A stretch of 15,478 nucleotides of DNA from a bacterium (GTDB lineage Bacteria > Desulfobacterota > S145-22), in NCBI GenBank assembly GCA_027073795.1, contig JALTEW010000486.1, forward strand, positions 1 to 15,478, in the 5' to 3' direction. The position numbers and the translations under genes are program-made. Every line of letters begins with the position of its first letter. Position 1 is the first letter of the stretch. The notes below the pieces were generated by a model. The model had not been told where the DNA came from, did no database searches, and worked only from the letters and a program-made list of their open reading frames with translations. This document shows, piece by piece, positions 14,207 through 15,478 of this stretch.

Positions 14207-15298
14207 CTATTTTTTTCTGTTTTTTTTGCTCCGGAGTTTATCAAGAAGCACTTGCTGCTCTTTCAATAGCTTTTTCTGATACATTTCTGCTTCTTTTGTC
14301 CAAAGCCCTTTTTCTTTGAAATATTTAATGGCACCTTCGTGATAAGGAACAGCAAGAGTAACTGGCCGATACTCCAAACTCCAATACTTGGCTACAGGAT
14401 GGGTATCAGCGAATTCTTTGCTGTGATCAAAAATCGCTTTAACTACCTCATAAACAATATTAAGGTCCATATTGGCTCGGGTAAACATAGCATTTTGATA
14501 ACAAATTGCGTTGGGAACGGCGCTTTTGTTACGGAAACGTGGATCGTTTGCTGGAATATCCTCTATGGTGTATCCTGGCATATGTGTAGCTACAAAACGG
14601 GCTTGTTTTTTAGTAAGATGGATAAAAAGGCATTCACCCTTTGCCTCGTTTACTTGCATTACAGCACCAGGTACGACAGGGTATAAAATGGCATCAACTC
14701 TCCCTTCAATGAGACCCCTCACGGCTTCCTTTATACTTGAAAATGATAGTCCTGCCTTAAGATCTTTTAAACTCAGGCCTGCTGAAGCAAGTTGATACTT
14801 GGCCATATCGGTAAACATAGGGTTTGCTTTAAATTTGTAATAAACTACTTTACCTTTTAGATCAGCAATTGTCTTAATCCCCTTACTTGGGATTGTCCAG
14901 AACATAAACATATACTCATGCCCTGCGGCTACTGTGCGGATAGGCTGAGGTCCCATTTTCATATAAGCCCCGCGTCCTAAAAATGCATTCAAAATGTCTG
15001 GTGCACTTTGATTAGCAAAGTCGCATTTCCCCTGCATCATCAAAGGCAACCAGAGTTTAGGGCCTCCTAATGGTTGTACGATCCAATGTTTAATAGGGGT
15101 ATATTTCTCAATAACCTTTCCCATGCCGACGAGCACCATGTGAACCGAAGCGCCTGGAGCGGGAGAGATGGCAATAAGATCTTTTGGCCACTGTGTTCCC
15201 AAAGAAGGCTGTGTCGTGAATAAAAAGAAAACTGCCATTAACAATAACAATCTACCTCCTAAAGAACATAAGTTTTTGAACACTTTACCCCATTTCAT
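14207..15298 (-). CDS. TAXI-family TRAP transporter solute-binding protein
   Basis: The 363-residue periplasmic receptor captures the substrate for the fused TRAP permease that follows. It has an N-terminal signal peptide (basic MKWGKVFK, hydrophobic LLLLMAVFFLF, likely cleavage near PSLG-TQ). The mature part is a type-II binding fold of the TAXI class: ISPAPGASVHMVLVGMGKVI in the first lobe, a QGKCDFANQSAPD segment lining the ligand site, DLKGKVVYYKFKANP, and a GLIEGRVDAILYPV stretch in the second lobe. The C-terminus is a basic coiled tail (EQQVLLDKLRSKKNRKK). I chose ATG 15298, which follows AAGGAGGGATTGAA; the frame is open 96 bases upstream but would hide the signal peptide. It is the first gene of the transporter-amidohydrolase group. 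The ligand is unknown. Confidence 0.92.
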   Translation of the reverse strand: MKWGKVFKNLCSLGGRLLLLMAVFFLFTTQPSLGTQWPKDLIAISPAPGASVHMVLVGMGKVIEKYTPIKHWIVQPLGGPKLWLPLMMQGKCDFANQSAPDILNAFLGRGAYMKMGPQPIRTVAAGHEYMFMFWTIPSKGIKTIADLKGKVVYYKFKANPMFTDMAKYQLASAGLSLKDLKAGLSFSSIKEAVRGLIEGRVDAILYPVVPGAVMQVNEAKGECLFIHLTKKQARFVATHMPGYTIEDIPANDPRFRNKSAVPNAICYQNAMFTRANMDLNIVYEVVKAIFDHSKEFADTHPVAKYWSLEYRPVTLAVPYHEGAIKYFKEKGLWTKEAEMYQKKLLKEQQVLLDKLRSKKNRKK

Positions 15299-15478
15299 TT
15301 CAATCCCTCCTTTTAAGGTTAAAATTGTTGTTATTTGAGTGTATTGAAATGATAATTGTTCGGAAAACTTGAAAATGTAACGATCTTTAGCCAAGTCTAA
15401 TTTTCCGCCATGTGCTAACTATATTTATTGTAATTAGTATCTTTATTTTTTTGTTTCAAAAAAGGTTGAAGCCGAGTT

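Noticed and set aside
14207..15298. Lipoprotein anchoring of the TAXI protein through Cys11
   Set aside because: Cys11 precedes the hydrophobic core of the signal peptide and no lipobox is present.
15299..15394. N-terminal 32-residue extension of the TAXI binding protein
   Set aside because: It would place a signal peptide in the protein interior, and the ATG at 15298 has a clear ribosome site.
15427..15432. TACAAT as a -10 box for the TAXI-TRAP genes
   Set aside because: The best -35-like hexamer (TTGAAA) is 21 bases away, too far for a sigma70 promoter, and the region is simply AT-rich.

Overview
The window looks like chromosomal DNA from an anaerobic Gram-negative bacterium, most likely a Desulfobacterota sulfate reducer or syntroph. 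This rests on gene content: an outer-membrane porin and TonB/ExbBD show a diderm cell. A reductive-dehalogenase-like cobalamin/FeS protein, an acetylene-hydratase-like molybdopterin enzyme, an AprAB-like flavoprotein/ferredoxin pair and a TAXI-type TRAP transporter suggest anaerobic metabolism. No rRNA or other taxonomic marker is present, so the assignment is inference.

Left part, plus strand (1-2939). The 3' end of a cbiQ-type ECF transmembrane gene runs into a cbiO-type ATPase gene (probable cobalt or nickel uptake). An exbB-exbD-tonB operon with overlapping genes follows and would energise an outer-membrane receptor that is not in the window. After about 250 bases without a gene the strand switches.

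Middle, minus strand (3189-7315). In transcription order this holds a reductive-dehalogenase-like iron-sulfur protein, a 703-residue molybdopterin oxidoreductase of the acetylene-hydratase-like group, and plsY (acyl-phosphate:glycerol-3-phosphate acyltransferase, membrane lipid synthesis). The molybdopterin gene is visibly GC-rich.

Right part, minus strand (7398-15298). In transcription order: a TAXI solute-binding protein, a fused 4TM/12TM TRAP permease, an ACMSD-type amidohydrolase/decarboxylase, a short remnant that looks like the C-terminus of an enoyl-CoA hydratase, an FAD-dependent fumarate-reductase/AprA-like flavoprotein, a small two-cluster ferredoxin, and a DcaP-like porin. The DNA here is AT-rich. 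Together these genes read as a catabolic island for a small organic acid, possibly aromatic: porin for the outer membrane, TAXI-TRAP for the inner membrane, then decarboxylation or hydrolysis and flavoprotein/ferredoxin redox steps. The RDase-like gene directly follows the porin, so a halogenated or otherwise reducible substrate is possible but unproven.

Non-coding features of note are a pair of 28-bp near-identical inverted repeats bracketing the porin gene, a perfect Shine-Dalgarno sequence with a three-codon ORF upstream of the porin, a probable terminator for plsY, and a strong Shine-Dalgarno sequence that points to an AUA start for plsY.
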